Numbered from the stretch's first letter, positions 31,155 through 40,312 are shown. The stretch: DNA of 64,000 nucleotides from Serratia microhaemolytica (GCF_004011885.1 NZ_SBEF01000017.1:1-64000); one strand, 5' to 3'. Program-made: numbers and translations. The notes: a model not told the origin generated them from the sequence alone.

Positions 31155-31192
31155 TTTATGGTTACCGTGGTTTGTGACACGGTAACCATAAA
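31155..31192. repeat. Perfect 15-bp inverted repeat downstream of ydcH
   Basis: Arms 31155-31169 (TTTATGGTTACCGTG) and 31178-31192 pair without mismatch around an 8-base loop. No T-run follows on the plus strand. It may end or protect the ydcH transcript, or may be a mobile intergenic palindrome. Confidence 0.85.
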
Positions 31193-31196
31193 ATTG

Positions 31197-31236
31197 CTAG
31201 GTAAGCGACCCATCCTCGCCCTCCCCGCTTACCTAG
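31197..31236. repeat. Perfect 11-bp inverted repeat, second hairpin
   Basis: CTAGGTAAGCG (31197-31207) and CGCTTACCTAG (31226-31236) pair perfectly around an 18-base C-rich, almost G-free loop. It begins 5 bases after the previous hairpin, so the two form a tandem structure between ydcH and the tRNA promoter. Confidence 0.85.
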
Positions 31237-31292
31237 AAAACAGAGCGGTTGTTTAGATAACGAGCAATTGCACTGAACAGTGAAATTTTGCG

Positions 31293-31321
31293 TTGACAGC
31301 CTCGGAGTAGCCGGATATTAT
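31293..31321 (+). promoter_or_regulatory. Sigma-70 promoter of tRNA-Asn
   Basis: Consensus -35 TTGACA (31293-31298) and -10 TATTAT (31316-31321) with an ideal 17-base spacer. The following GCGCCCC is a GC-rich discriminator, typical of stable-RNA promoters under stringent control. Confidence 0.9.
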
Positions 31322-31339
31322 GCGCCCCGTTAACGCAAT

Positions 31340-31415
31340 TCCTCTGTAGTTCAGTCGGTAGAACGGCGGACTGTTAATCCGTATGTCACTGGTTCGAGTC
31401 CAGTCAGAGGAGCCA
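31340..31415 (+). tRNA. tRNA-Asn (GTT)
   Basis: 76-base cloverleaf including the encoded CCA. Acceptor arms TCCTCTG and CAGAGGA pair, the D-loop contains AGTCGGTAGAAC, the anticodon arm centres on CTGTTAATC (anticodon GTT), and the T-arm contains GGTTCGAGTCC. It has its own promoter upstream and terminator downstream. tRNA-Asn genes are common integration sites, but no integrase or attachment repeat is visible here. Confidence 0.98.
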
Positions 31416-31422
31416 AATTCAG

Positions 31423-31462
31423 CGCCATCAGCTTAGCAATAAGCTGGTGGCGTTTCTGTTTT
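31423..31462 (+). terminator. Terminator of tRNA-Asn
   Basis: CGCCATCAGCTTA (31423-31435) pairs with TAAGCTGGTGGCG (31440-31452), allowing one G-T pair, around a GCAA tetraloop, then TTTCTGTTTT. It begins 8 bases after the tRNA 3' end. Confidence 0.9.
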
Positions 31463-31677
31463 CGTGTTTCGACTGCGGTTTTAACGGTTGTTGCCAAGCC
31501 ATCCCTGTCTAACTGATGCAGCCAATAATGTGCTGCTCAGCGTGGATATGGTGGGCGGTCGAATCCTGTCTCGGGTGGTAAATCATCAAGCCGCGTTGCC
31601 AAGGTTACGCGCTAAATCTGCTATCCTGCAACAGAGGGAGTTTAAAACCCTGCTATCAAGATCCGAATGAGGCCCGA

Positions 31678-32241
31678 ATGAGAAAGATCCTACTCAGTAT
31701 TGTCCTATTACTGATTGCTGCACTACTTGCTGGTTACTATCTGCTTAGCCAGTACGGCATCAGTGAACAGGCTATCAACGCCTATCTACAGCGACACAAC
31801 GAATACCAACGGCAAATTGGCGTACCGGGCGTGGTCGATACTACTGTCGTGTTGACTAATTTGCGGACAGAAATTGGTCGCAGTGAACCGGATAAAGTGA
31901 CACTTTCCGCCAATGCCAAGATCAATATCAACTCGTTGCTTGGCCCTCAGAGCAGTGAGATGCAACTGACACTGAAAGCACAGCCGTTTTATGATCGCGA
32001 AAAAGGCGCCATCTTTCTTAGAGAGATGACGTTGGTTGATTACCAGCTACAGTCAGAAAAAATGGACGTGATGATGAAAGCATTACTGCCTTATCTGAAT
32101 CAGTCGCTGAAAGCCTACTTCAACCAAAAACCGGCTTATGTACTCAACCGCGAACAGAGCAAACTACAGGCACTGGCCCACAAGATGGCGAAAGGGCTTG
32201 AGGTCAAACCAGGCAAACTGGTTATTCTGCTCACCGATTAA
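31678..32241 (+). CDS. yceB: YceB-like DUF1439 protein lacking the lipobox cysteine
   Basis: 187 residues, colinear with the E. coli lipoprotein YceB (DUF1439), including QPAYVL-like QKPAYVLNREQ and the C-terminal KGLEVKPGKLVI. Homologues have a signal-peptidase II site ending in Gly-Cys; here the hydrophobic N-terminus reads LLLIAALLAGYYLLS with Tyr in place of Cys, so the protein should stay as a membrane-anchored or cleaved periplasmic protein, not a lipoprotein. Function unknown; YceB has been linked to cell-envelope integrity. It stands alone after the tRNA. Confidence 0.85.
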   Translation: MRKILLSIVLLLIAALLAGYYLLSQYGISEQAINAYLQRHNEYQRQIGVPGVVDTTVVLTNLRTEIGRSEPDKVTLSANAKININSLLGPQSSEMQLTLKAQPFYDREKGAIFLREMTLVDYQLQSEKMDVMMKALLPYLNQSLKAYFNQKPAYVLNREQSKLQALAHKMAKGLEVKPGKLVILLTD

Positions 32242-32311
32242 CACGTTGCCGTAGATAACCGGTTTATCAGCCGCCATAGCCTAATGATTGGTTTTGGCGG
32301 CTCGGTACGGC

Positions 32312-32866
32312 TTACTCACCATCGGCGGAAGGTTCTGTCAGCTCGGCATACATCGCTGCAATGGCATCGCGGGTGATGATTGCCAGCGTGCGATAAAAAG
32401 CCGTGTTGGCATGCGCTTCCACTTTGCCAAGAAAACGGTCACACCAAGGTAACAGAAACTGATCAAAGAGTGTGATTTGCGCTGTATCACTGGCTGTTTG
32501 ATGATCCTCCAACCAAGAAGCCGCGAGCAGTAGCGCGCCAAAGTGATCGCTGGGCCCTTCAGCCAACGGCATCCCCTGTTGCTGGAGAAAATCGCGCAAT
32601 AACGCTTCACTCTCCTGCTGATCATACTCGGAACGCACGGGTGGCACACGGCACTCACTACCGATAAACAGTGCATTAAAATCATTGGCAAGTGCAGGCA
32701 TATCCTGCTGTTTTAGCTTACCTAATAACTGATCTTGCTCCAATGGCCAATGCTGCACAATTTGCCCGCTATTAATCAGCTCAAACAGCGGCGCTAATAG
32801 AGGATCTTGTGGGTGACGGTAAAACAGAGAACCTAACACCCGACATACAACAGAAAACTCATTCAT
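32312..32866 (-). CDS. ycdY: TorD-family chaperone YcdY
   Basis: 184-residue all-helical protein of the TorD/DmsD chaperone family, matching YcdY. It includes the family segment VPPVRSEYDQQ (the TorD-type YxSxY-like site) and DHFGALLLAASWL. In E. coli YcdY binds and activates the zinc phosphatase YcdX, whose gene is immediately upstream here (42-base gap), so they probably form an operon linked to swarming motility. Confidence 0.9.
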   Translation of the reverse strand: MNEFSVVCRVLGSLFYRHPQDPLLAPLFELINSGQIVQHWPLEQDQLLGKLKQQDMPALANDFNALFIGSECRVPPVRSEYDQQESEALLRDFLQQQGMPLAEGPSDHFGALLLAASWLEDHQTASDTAQITLFDQFLLPWCDRFLGKVEAHANTAFYRTLAIITRDAIAAMYAELTEPSADGE

Positions 32867-32907
32867 GGTTACACCCTATACGGCATAGTTTGCTGATCAT
32901 TCAATCG

Positions 32908-33645
32908 CTACAACTGTGCGAACTCTGCGATAGCCGGTCTACCGCGTTGTTCAAGAAAGTTCAATAGACGCCTTGGGCTACCATTTAAAATCCGCTCGGC
33001 GGGAAACTGCACCGCATCAATAATCGCTTCACAATGTTCAAACTCCCCCATCGCGAATGCCACATGCGCATCTGAACCCAACGACAGCCAACCGCCGGCA
33101 TCACGCACCGCAGCCGCCACCTGGCGACAATTCTCTTCGCTGCCTTTGCGTGAATGGGTTAATGAGGAGTTGTTCAGTTCCAGTGCCACCTGATATTTTG
33201 CTGCTGCCGCCGCAACTGCCGGAATATCTATCGGATAGCGAGGATTACCAGGATGGCTGATAATATGCACATTACCCTGTGCCATAGCGGCGATCACCGC
33301 TTGAGTATTGGTGGCCTGATCTTGTGCTGCAAACACCGCCTCATGAAAACCGGCGATCACCAGATCCATCTCATCCAGCATCATCCCCGTGCAATCAATG
33401 TCGCCAGCCACATTTTTAATATTGGCTTCAATACCGCGCAGAATAGCGATGCCATCAACCATTCGCGGCCAAACACGCATATTGATGAAATGCCAGTGAT
33501 GTGGTGCATCAGTCATATCCGGGCCATGATCCGTAATGGCAAATAACTTGATATTTTTGCGTTTAGCTTCGGCGATATAGTCATGCAACGTGCTGTAAGC
33601 ATGGGTACTTGCTACAGTGTGCATGTGTAAATCAACAGGATACAT
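32908..33645 (-). CDS. ycdX: PHP-domain zinc phosphatase YcdX
   Basis: 245 residues, as in E. coli YcdX. PHP motifs binding three zinc ions are clear: [14 protein letters not shown] at the N-terminus, [17 protein letters not shown] and LGSDAHVA. It acts as a phosphatase and needs YcdY for full metal loading. ghrA, next to this pair in E. coli, is absent. Divergent from rnb. Confidence 0.95.
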   Translation of the reverse strand: MYPVDLHMHTVASTHAYSTLHDYIAEAKRKNIKLFAITDHGPDMTDAPHHWHFINMRVWPRMVDGIAILRGIEANIKNVAGDIDCTGMMLDEMDLVIAGFHEAVFAAQDQATNTQAVIAAMAQGNVHIISHPGNPRYPIDIPAVAAAAAKYQVALELNNSSLTHSRKGSEENCRQVAAAVRDAGGWLSLGSDAHVAFAMGEFEHCEAIIDAVQFPAERILNGSPRRLLNFLEQRGRPAIAEFAQL

Positions 33646-33875
33646 CGTTATTTCCTTTTTAAGGTGCCTGGCAAGAGTTTAAGAGAATCAACAGTACAAT
33701 GGCAACTCACCGCGATCGGTTTATCACAGGCTCAGACAACACCACAGCCACAACCCAATTTCTATTAACGCTATAGGGATAAAAAGCACAGCTTAGGCTT
33801 GCCCGCTATGGGGTATTTGCGGGAAAATGCGCGCCAACTGTTGCCACACTCAACCTAACCCATCTGTTGGACAAT

Positions 33876-35813
33876 ATGTTTCAAGATAACCCGCTGCTGG
33901 CGCAGCTTAAACAGCAACTTCACTCTCAAACTCCACGCGCTGAAGGCGTCGTCAAGGGCACTGAGAAAGGTTTTGGCTTTTTGGACGTCGATGGACAAAA
34001 AAGCTATTTTATCCCACCGCCCTACATGAAAAAGGTGATGCATGGCGATCGTATCGTCGCGACATTGCACACAGAAAAAGAGCGTGAAGTGGCGCAACCG
34101 GAAACCCTGGTTGAACCGTTCCTGTCACGCTTTGTCGGGCGAGTACAGAAGAAAGATGAACGGCTATTTATTGTGCCCGATCATCCATCGATTAAAGAGG
34201 CTGTCGCCTGCCGACCAATACGCGGCCTGGAGCACGATTTTCAGGCGGGTGACTGGGCGGTTGCTGAGATGCGCCGTCATCCACTGAAAGACGGTGACCG
34301 TGCTTTCTATGCGGATCTGACCCAATTCATTACCCATGCGGACGATAATCTGGTGCCTTGGTGGGTAACGTTGGCACAACATAATCTCGAGCGTGCGGCG
34401 CCCGAGATGGTTGCCGTCACACGCCAGGACGGCTCACTCACACGGGAAGACCTCACTGCATTGGATTTTGTCACCATTGACAGTGCCAGCACCGAAGATA
34501 TGGATGACGCGCTTCATGTGCAGCAGCATGAAGATGGAACAATCCAGTTAACGATCGCAATTGCTGATCCGACAGCTTATGTCACACCAGGCAGTACTCT
34601 GGACAATATTGCACGCCAGCGTGCCTTCACCAACTATCTTCCGGGCTTCAATATTCCGATGTTGCCGCGAGAGTTATCTGATGATCTCTGCTCGCTGCGC
34701 CCACATCAACGCCGGCCAGTATTGGCTTGCCGCGTCACCGTTGCCAGCGATGGTTCTTTGGCCGACGATATTGATTTTTTTAGTGCCGAAATCGAGTCAA
34801 AAGCCAAACTGGTTTACGATCAACTGTCTGACTGGTTAGAGCAGGGTAGCGGTTGGCAGCCGCCTTCAGAGGCGATCAAACAGCAAGTGTTGTTACTCAA
34901 ACAACTGGCTGATCGGCTGAGCGCCTGGCGCCAGCAGAATGCACTGGTATTTAAAGATCGCCCCGACTATCGCTTTGTACTTGGTGAGCAGGGAGAGGTG
35001 CTGGATATTGTGCAGGAACAGCGCCGCACTGCCAACCGGATTGTGGAAGAGTGCATGATTGCCGCCAACATCTGTGCTGCCACAGTGCTGCGTGAACGGT
35101 TAGGTTTCGGGATCTACAATGTCCACACCGGCTTTGATCCACAACTGGTAGCACAAGCAGTCACGCTACTACAGGCTAACAACATCAGCGCAGATGCCGA
35201 GCAGTTGTTAACACTGGAAGGCTTTTGCCAGCTACGCCGCCAGTTAGATGCCCAATCCAATCCATTTCTTGATAGCCGTATCCGCCGTTTACAAACCTTT
35301 GTCGAAATCAGCACCACACCGGGCCCACATTTTGGCTTGGGGCTGGCTGCTTATGCCACCTGGACTTCACCGATCCGAAAATATGGTGACATGGTTAACC
35401 ATCGGCTGTTGAAAAGCGTTATCGCCAACCAGCCGGCAGTAAAACCGGGTGATGATGTGATCAGCCAGTTAGTCGAACGGCGCCGTTTAAACCGTCTGGC
35501 TGAACGTGATGTCGGTGATTGGTTATATGCACGTTTCTTGCAGACAAAATCTGCCGAACAACAGAGTTTTCATGCTGAAATTATTGATGTTTCGCGTGGT
35601 GGCTTACGTGTTCGTTTACAGGAAAATGGCGCTGTTGCCTTTATCCCTGCTTCTCATCTGCATCCAGTGCGTGACGAAATTGTCTGTAGTCAGGAGACTG
35701 GCAGCGTACAAGTAAAAGGTGAGGTGATCTATCGCCAAGGCGACAGCCTACAAGTGAAAATTGCCGAAGTACGCATGGAGACACGCAGTGTGATCGCCAA
35801 ACCGCTACCTTGA
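33876..35813 (+). CDS. rnb: Exoribonuclease II (RNase II)
   Basis: 645-residue processive 3'-5' exoribonuclease (E. coli 644). Cold-shock-like domains at the N-terminus are followed by the RNB catalytic domain, with the metal aspartates in [18 protein letters not shown], and a C-terminal S1 domain. The ATG at 33876 is preferred to a TTG at 33867 because the product then starts [15 protein letters not shown], as in E. coli. In E. coli pdeR, yciZ and yciT lie next; here an accessory block of about 8.5 kb does. Confidence 0.96.
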   Translation: MFQDNPLLAQLKQQLHSQTPRAEGVVKGTEKGFGFLDVDGQKSYFIPPPYMKKVMHGDRIVATLHTEKEREVAQPETLVEPFLSRFVGRVQKKDERLFIVPDHPSIKEAVACRPIRGLEHDFQAGDWAVAEMRRHPLKDGDRAFYADLTQFITHADDNLVPWWVTLAQHNLERAAPEMVAVTRQDGSLTREDLTALDFVTIDSASTEDMDDALHVQQHEDGTIQLTIAIADPTAYVTPGSTLDNIARQRAFTNYLPGFNIPMLPRELSDDLCSLRPHQRRPVLACRVTVASDGSLADDIDFFSAEIESKAKLVYDQLSDWLEQGSGWQPPSEAIKQQVLLLKQLADRLSAWRQQNALVFKDRPDYRFVLGEQGEVLDIVQEQRRTANRIVEECMIAANICAATVLRERLGFGIYNVHTGFDPQLVAQAVTLLQANNISADAEQLLTLEGFCQLRRQLDAQSNPFLDSRIRRLQTFVEISTTPGPHFGLGLAAYATWTSPIRKYGDMVNHRLLKSVIANQPAVKPGDDVISQLVERRRLNRLAERDVGDWLYARFLQTKSAEQQSFHAEIIDVSRGGLRVRLQENGAVAFIPASHLHPVRDEIVCSQETGSVQVKGEVIYRQGDSLQVKIAEVRMETRSVIAKPLP

Positions 35814-36001
35814 TGGTGTGCTGTGGCTATTGAACAGCAGTAAACATGCCGATAAGCAACAGGCTGGAGCGAGATTGACCCATCGTTGTCATCTGCTCCA
35901 GCCTGTTTGTCTATCTGGTGTGCGGCTTGAAAACAACACCACAGAACAGCATCACGATAATCATACCGACTAGCGTGTGCAGTTAGCTGCCAATGCTGAG
36001 A

Positions 36002-36778
36002 TTAACAGCGGCGATCATAGTTCCAGTCGTTCTGCTCCAGTTGCTGGATATTTTCCACCACAATGTCGACCAGAGCCGCCAACATTTTCTGCCCTTTCTC
36101 AATACTCGCGAAAGTGGGATCGCCAGTCGCTCCGGTAGCGGAAACTTCTGAAATATCCCAAATCAACTGGATATGCTTGCTGTAGCGTAGTGAGTCTTCT
36201 GGCATTTGACGTACTGCTTTAGAGAGATCACACAGTTGTGGACAAACTGCTGCGGTAATAGAAGACTCCCCTTCCCCACCATGGCCCAGACCATTCCAGC
36301 CAGCGAAGAAATCAGGCCCGAGACGATCGCCCAAAATTGCCCACCAGGCAGGCAAAAAGGCAAACACCACCTCTTTATGACGCGCCTTAACCTTACGCTG
36401 AGCGATCTCCAATGGCGCGATATTGCCATCGTGACCGTTGAGCACAAAAATGTGTTTGATACCGTACTGGATCAGGCTCTCAAACATATCTTCAGCCAGC
36501 GCGATCACCGTCTCAAAACGCAGCGTGATAGCCATTGGATTCGCGTTGTAGTGCATCGAGGTACCATAAGGAATACCCGGCAGCACCAGTGTGCGCTCCA
36601 GCCGCTGTGCAGCCTGCTGTGCTACCTCGGCAGGAACAAACAGATCAGGCCCTAGCGGCAGATGACCACCGTGGCTTTCACAGCTACCGAACACGGCGAT
36701 CACGCTATCAATCTGGCGTTGCTGTAGTAATGTCTCCAGTTCAGCGGTGCTGAACTCATTGAGCATAACTTTCTTCAT
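36002..36778 (-). CDS. Creatininase-family amidohydrolase
   Basis: 258-residue member of the creatininase / creatinine amidohydrolase family. The metal ligands can be followed: Glu and His of CESHGGHLPLGPD with its Asp, His of NGHDGN, and Glu of HGGEGESS. These enzymes open cyclic amides such as creatinine or process small amide-containing heterocycles. It is transcribed after the NCS1 permease gene upstream (61-base gap), so the two probably take up and cleave one cyclic substrate. The substrate is not known; creatinine itself is only one option. Confidence 0.85.
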   Translation of the reverse strand: MKKVMLNEFSTAELETLLQQRQIDSVIAVFGSCESHGGHLPLGPDLFVPAEVAQQAAQRLERTLVLPGIPYGTSMHYNANPMAITLRFETVIALAEDMFESLIQYGIKHIFVLNGHDGNIAPLEIAQRKVKARHKEVVFAFLPAWWAILGDRLGPDFFAGWNGLGHGGEGESSITAAVCPQLCDLSKAVRQMPEDSLRYSKHIQLIWDISEVSATGATGDPTFASIEKGQKMLAALVDIVVENIQQLEQNDWNYDRRC

Positions 36779-36839
36779 GCTATCTCCTACTGTTTTAGTT
36801 CGCTACGCGCGTCAATGACTCTGTTTTAAAACTGATCTA

Positions 36840-38219
36840 TTAATGCTTTGCTGTCATCATTGGGCGGATAAGCGCATAAGTGACGATGGTCAGCAACAGT
36901 GCCAATAAACCGGTTGGCCAGTTAGGCAGCACATTGTAGAGAGAGAAAGCCAATCCGGCAGACATACCCAGAACGGCACTGATCACCCCTGCCCAGTTAA
37001 AGTTTGGTTGCTTATTCAATTGATCCAACGGATAGTTGCAACGGCGCGAAAGGTAGTAGTCGGCCAACAACGGGCCAGCCAACGGTGGCGCCATCGTACC
37101 CAGATAGGTGATGAACTGAGAGAACAGAATTTGATAAAAACCCAACGACCCGAGCAGCGTACCTAAAATACCGACAATCAAGATCAACGTTTTCTTGTTC
37201 ACCTTAATACCGACTGAATCGAGCACTGGGCCAGTGTAGAGCGAGTTACAGTACAGCTCGGCATCGTTGGTTGTCCAGAGTGACAGTGTCCAAGTAAGCA
37301 CACCAATTGTCGCCAGAATAACGCTCTTGCCCAGCATCCAGGTAACGTAGTTAGGCATACCTACGGTGACTGTGCCGATATACCCCACCACATTCAACAG
37401 CGGATTGGTAAAGATAAAGCACGCCGCCGCACCGAGCAGCACCGCAGTAACCGATTTATTAAAGCGGAACAGGTCGACCCCCATCACGGCACCGGCGATC
37501 CAGCTACCGATCACCATCGTAACGGCAGTAGAGAGTGGTAACCCGCTGTTCTGATCAGAACGGGCGATAAACTCCGCTAACCCGCCCCCTTCATGCAGCA
37601 TAGCAACACCGGTAGTGACCGCAATCAGCATGATGATCGGCGAAACAGGAATGGCAATAATCTCAAGCCCTTTCATGCCATACAACGAAGTAAAGGTAAA
37701 CAGCAACCCGGCGATCAGGCAGGCGAGAAACACTTCCAGTGTGATCATACTGCCGGTATAGCCATATGCCTCGGGATTAAACACGATGATGCCAGAAGGG
37801 TTACCGAGGAACGATCCCCAGATATCACCCACCATGCCGGTGATGGCAGCAAACCAGCCCAAGGTGAGCAGCCCCATTGCGATCATGGGTAAATTGGCAC
37901 CTAAACGCCCGTAAGAGTAACGGCTGATCAACGCCAGACTTAAACCGGTTCTCTGTGCCATCACCCCCAGCAGTGAAGTGAGAACAAACAGCGCACTCAT
38001 ACCAATCGCAATCGCCAGCAGAGCCTGGGTAAACGGCATCCCTGGCTTGCCGCCGACACCCGCTAAGGTACCGCCAATGAACAGCCCGGTGGCAACATAA
38101 CCAAAACCGACCCATACCAACACCTGTTTCCAGGTTGGACGACGTGCTGATTGAGGGATCGGGGAAAACATAAAATCCGCGTCTGTTGGCGGAGGAGGTG
38201 TCTGTGTATGCTTACTCAT
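36840..38219 (-). CDS. NCS1-family purine/cytosine-type permease
   Basis: 459-residue membrane protein with about 12 hydrophobic segments and NCS1 landmarks (GFGYVATGLFIGGTLAG near the N-terminus, YSYGRLGANLP, and the C-terminal PPLAGPLLADYYL). It resembles CodB and allantoin/hydantoin permeases, which co-transport nucleobase-like rings with sodium or protons. It is upstream of and on the same strand as the creatininase-family gene and probably supplies that enzyme. No cytosine deaminase (codA) is present. Confidence 0.88.
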   Translation of the reverse strand: MSKHTQTPPPPTDADFMFSPIPQSARRPTWKQVLVWVGFGYVATGLFIGGTLAGVGGKPGMPFTQALLAIAIGMSALFVLTSLLGVMAQRTGLSLALISRYSYGRLGANLPMIAMGLLTLGWFAAITGMVGDIWGSFLGNPSGIIVFNPEAYGYTGSMITLEVFLACLIAGLLFTFTSLYGMKGLEIIAIPVSPIIMLIAVTTGVAMLHEGGGLAEFIARSDQNSGLPLSTAVTMVIGSWIAGAVMGVDLFRFNKSVTAVLLGAAACFIFTNPLLNVVGYIGTVTVGMPNYVTWMLGKSVILATIGVLTWTLSLWTTNDAELYCNSLYTGPVLDSVGIKVNKKTLILIVGILGTLLGSLGFYQILFSQFITYLGTMAPPLAGPLLADYYLSRRCNYPLDQLNKQPNFNWAGVISAVLGMSAGLAFSLYNVLPNWPTGLLALLLTIVTYALIRPMMTAKH

Positions 38220-38987
38220 TTAATGACCTATCTATTATTTTTATGTACCGGGCTTTCTATAGTTATTAGTACAAAAAACCACGGTAGATGAAAAAAAAAC
38301 GACCGAAAAATCGTTTAGCAGACATCAGTGTAAATTAACACACGGATTTTTTTGCCTTTTCGATTATCCAGCATTCCCTGCGTGCAGTGGTTCATAAAGT
38401 CAAGACCTGATAGCCTGCGCAACGATTTTTATCTTCACCGCACACTGTTCAATGCAGATAACGACACAGGAACTGAGCAGCTCCTGTCTCACGTCAACAG
38501 CGCTACAATGCAATCATTTTGTCGAGACGAACGTCAAAATAAATCGCTAACCGTGATAATGTCAAACGCCAATTATGGATTATGCGAGCCAACTTCGGAT
38601 AAACAGGAGTAAATCCCAAAGAAATCAATGGTAACATTTTGTTATAATTGAAAAGAAAAATCTGTTTAGTTCACGTTTCCTTTGACTTAATTTAACCTTC
38701 TGTTAACCATAAAGCTGATTTTTATTAAAAATAAATCCACAAATGTCGTCACTAATCTGTCAGTTGGTCAGGGCGAGATCACGAATGTTCATTGAGCAAT
38801 AGTTGCATGGAAAAAAGACCAATCTAGAGCATTAAACGCACAAATCTGGTTCCAGACAGGTTATGTATGACTACACACCGACTGCATTGGTTAAAGTTTA
38901 TGCATTCATGCGGTTGCCCTGGGTGGAAAACGTTTACGCGCTTGCCCTGATATTCCGTATGATGTATTGACGAATCAGTGATACTCA
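38220..38987. other. Long intergenic region upstream of the permease
   Basis: 768 bases, AT-rich, between the permease start and the end of the second immunity gene. It must contain the permease promoter. A LacI-type operator-like sequence lies at 38925-38940. A short frame at 38352-38612 has no recognisable product, no good start context and no neighbours to support it. The rest looks like remnant DNA with no gene. Confidence 0.45.
38925..38940. promoter_or_regulatory. PurR/LacI-like operator sequence
   Basis: The minus strand reads CGCGTAAACGTTTTCC, close to the PurR consensus ACGCAAACGTTTTCNT, with an intact central AAACGTTTT. It is about 700 bases from the purine-type permease start, so a direct role in that promoter is doubtful. 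Confidence 0.35.
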
Positions 38988-39590
38988 TTATTGACCCGTT
39001 CGAGGAAAATATTCATTGATTAGGTCATTATAAAGCAACCTATCTACCGTAAAGTCAATGGTATTAGACGAGACTATTCCATGTTGTAATTCTGGAGGGA
39101 AATCATCTATTGATGCATAGTTTGTAGGTACCAAGAATCTAAAATAATCTCCCATTTTTGTTTCCCCATCGAAACCAACTGGATAGTCCTCACCATCATA
39201 ACTTCCTTCAATAGCATGATAAACAAAAAAACCTTTATTAACTGGTAAATTAGCCTCGCTATAGCATCCTGATTTTTTTAAATCTTTCTCTAATTCATTG
39301 AAAATATGCTCTCTATCTAGATTGGAGCGTTTACGCCATGCAGAATACAAGTCAACATAAAACCCCCCTTCCTTATTGATTGGATAGCGAATGAAATCCT
39401 TTGATTCTTCCCATATATATTCATTTAACTGATCAAGTAATGTTTCAATGTTATCTATGCATAATAATTTCTTGGGTAGATCACCAAAGCAATTATTCAC
39501 CATCATTGCGATACGCCCATTTTTGTCCATGGCAAACCAAGTAAATATTGTTCCAAACTCTGGAACCCAATTTTCATCTAATATATTCAT
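38988..39590 (-). CDS. Probable immunity protein for the orphan deaminase toxin
   Basis: 200-residue, AT-rich, acidic protein of no family I can name. It begins 2 bases after the toxin stop, with AAGGAA upstream of the ATG at 39590, and an in-frame upstream start at 39632 would overlap the toxin. The position directly after a polymorphic toxin cassette, the size and the low charge are typical of the cognate immunity gene. Cytosolic, no signal peptide or membrane segment. Confidence 0.7.
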   Translation of the reverse strand: MNILDENWVPEFGTIFTWFAMDKNGRIAMMVNNCFGDLPKKLLCIDNIETLLDQLNEYIWEESKDFIRYPINKEGGFYVDLYSAWRKRSNLDREHIFNELEKDLKKSGCYSEANLPVNKGFFVYHAIEGSYDGEDYPVGFDGETKMGDYFRFLVPTNYASIDDFPPELQHGIVSSNTIDFTVDRLLYNDLINEYFPRTGQ

Positions 39591-39592
39591 GA

Positions 39593-40228
39593 TTATTTCC
39601 TTTTTGGCCAAGTGATTGAGCAATTGGGACATGGTGGGATAATTGCGTCTGGGAGTATTTCATCCTTTTTCCACATGTCTCTTGGTCTCAATGCTTCTGT
39701 GAATTGAATTCTTGAGGGTTCAACTCCTTGTCTGATAAGTTGATCTGCTGCTGATACCTCAGCACAAGTCCCTACTCTATTTTTACAAAAACTAGTGAAT
39801 TCACCGATTTTAACACCTAACTGTTTTTCAACATAGATTACGGTTTTAGGATGTAATGTTTCCGCAGAAATACGAGCATTACTATTCCCGACAGCAATCT
39901 TACCTGTTGTAGAATCGTACGCAGCGACTATTGTGGCAACCTTACCTGCCTGATTTTTAGAAGAAAATTGGTTAATTTCATCCAGTAAATTTTGCCGTGC
40001 TCGTCCGATTAGCTGCTGCATATTCCTAGCCTCAGCCCTCCTTTGAGCACGCAAGAACCCCGATGACTCTCTGGCGGCCTTGCTCTTGGCGATATTCTCA
40101 AGCACTCGTTGCCTAATAGTCGGATCTGGAGCTAACTTCGTCGGTGCCGTAGCTTTAGCCAAACTCCCCAACCCCACACCCGCAGCCTTTGCCCCATACA
40201 CCATACCGACAGTATCCTGTACGGTCAT
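39593..40228 (-). CDS. Orphan effector tip: deaminase-like toxin without its Hcp carrier
   Basis: 211 residues. The first 22 (MTVQDTVGMVYGAKAAGVGL) are the same linker found at residues 327-348 of the Hcp effector at 40742-42232. The C-terminal domain has C155-A-E157 and P-C200-x2-C203, the zinc and catalytic residues of the deaminase superfamily, closest in style to YwqJ-type toxin deaminases. Homology to the carrier continues upstream as PTWARIA without a start, up to a TAA at 40291-40289, so no Hcp domain is joined. An AAGGA lies 5 bases before the ATG, so the free toxin could be made. It would modify a nucleobase in DNA, RNA or nucleotides; the target is unknown. Confidence 0.8.
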   Translation of the reverse strand: MTVQDTVGMVYGAKAAGVGLGSLAKATAPTKLAPDPTIRQRVLENIAKSKAARESSGFLRAQRRAEARNMQQLIGRARQNLLDEINQFSSKNQAGKVATIVAAYDSTTGKIAVGNSNARISAETLHPKTVIYVEKQLGVKIGEFTSFCKNRVGTCAEVSAADQLIRQGVEPSRIQFTEALRPRDMWKKDEILPDAIIPPCPNCSITWPKRK

Positions 40229-40249
40229 CGCGATCCTTGCCCAAGTCGG
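40167..40249 (-). repeat. 83-bp toxin-linker repeat, orphan copy
   Basis: Matches 41193-41275 at 80 of 83 positions; all three differences are C/T and mostly silent. Identity stops abruptly at both ends. It encodes PTWARIAMTxQDTVGMVYGA and on to GVGLG, and also contains AAGGA plus ATG, so the junction carries both a homology arm and an internal translation start. Confidence 0.95.
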
Positions 40250-40312
40250 TCGCGGATCTAGTGCATGTAATGTTGTACTGTTTCTATGTTATGACTGGTT
40301 CTTGTTTCTTTT

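Noticed and set aside
31416..31677. Integrated element next to tRNA-Asn
   Set aside because: tRNA-Asn is a frequent integration site, but there is no integrase and no repeated tRNA 3' end in the window; yceB follows directly.
38352..38612. An 86-residue frame in the 768-base gap upstream of the permease
   Set aside because: No family, poor start context, amino-acid composition like random translation of AT-rich DNA.
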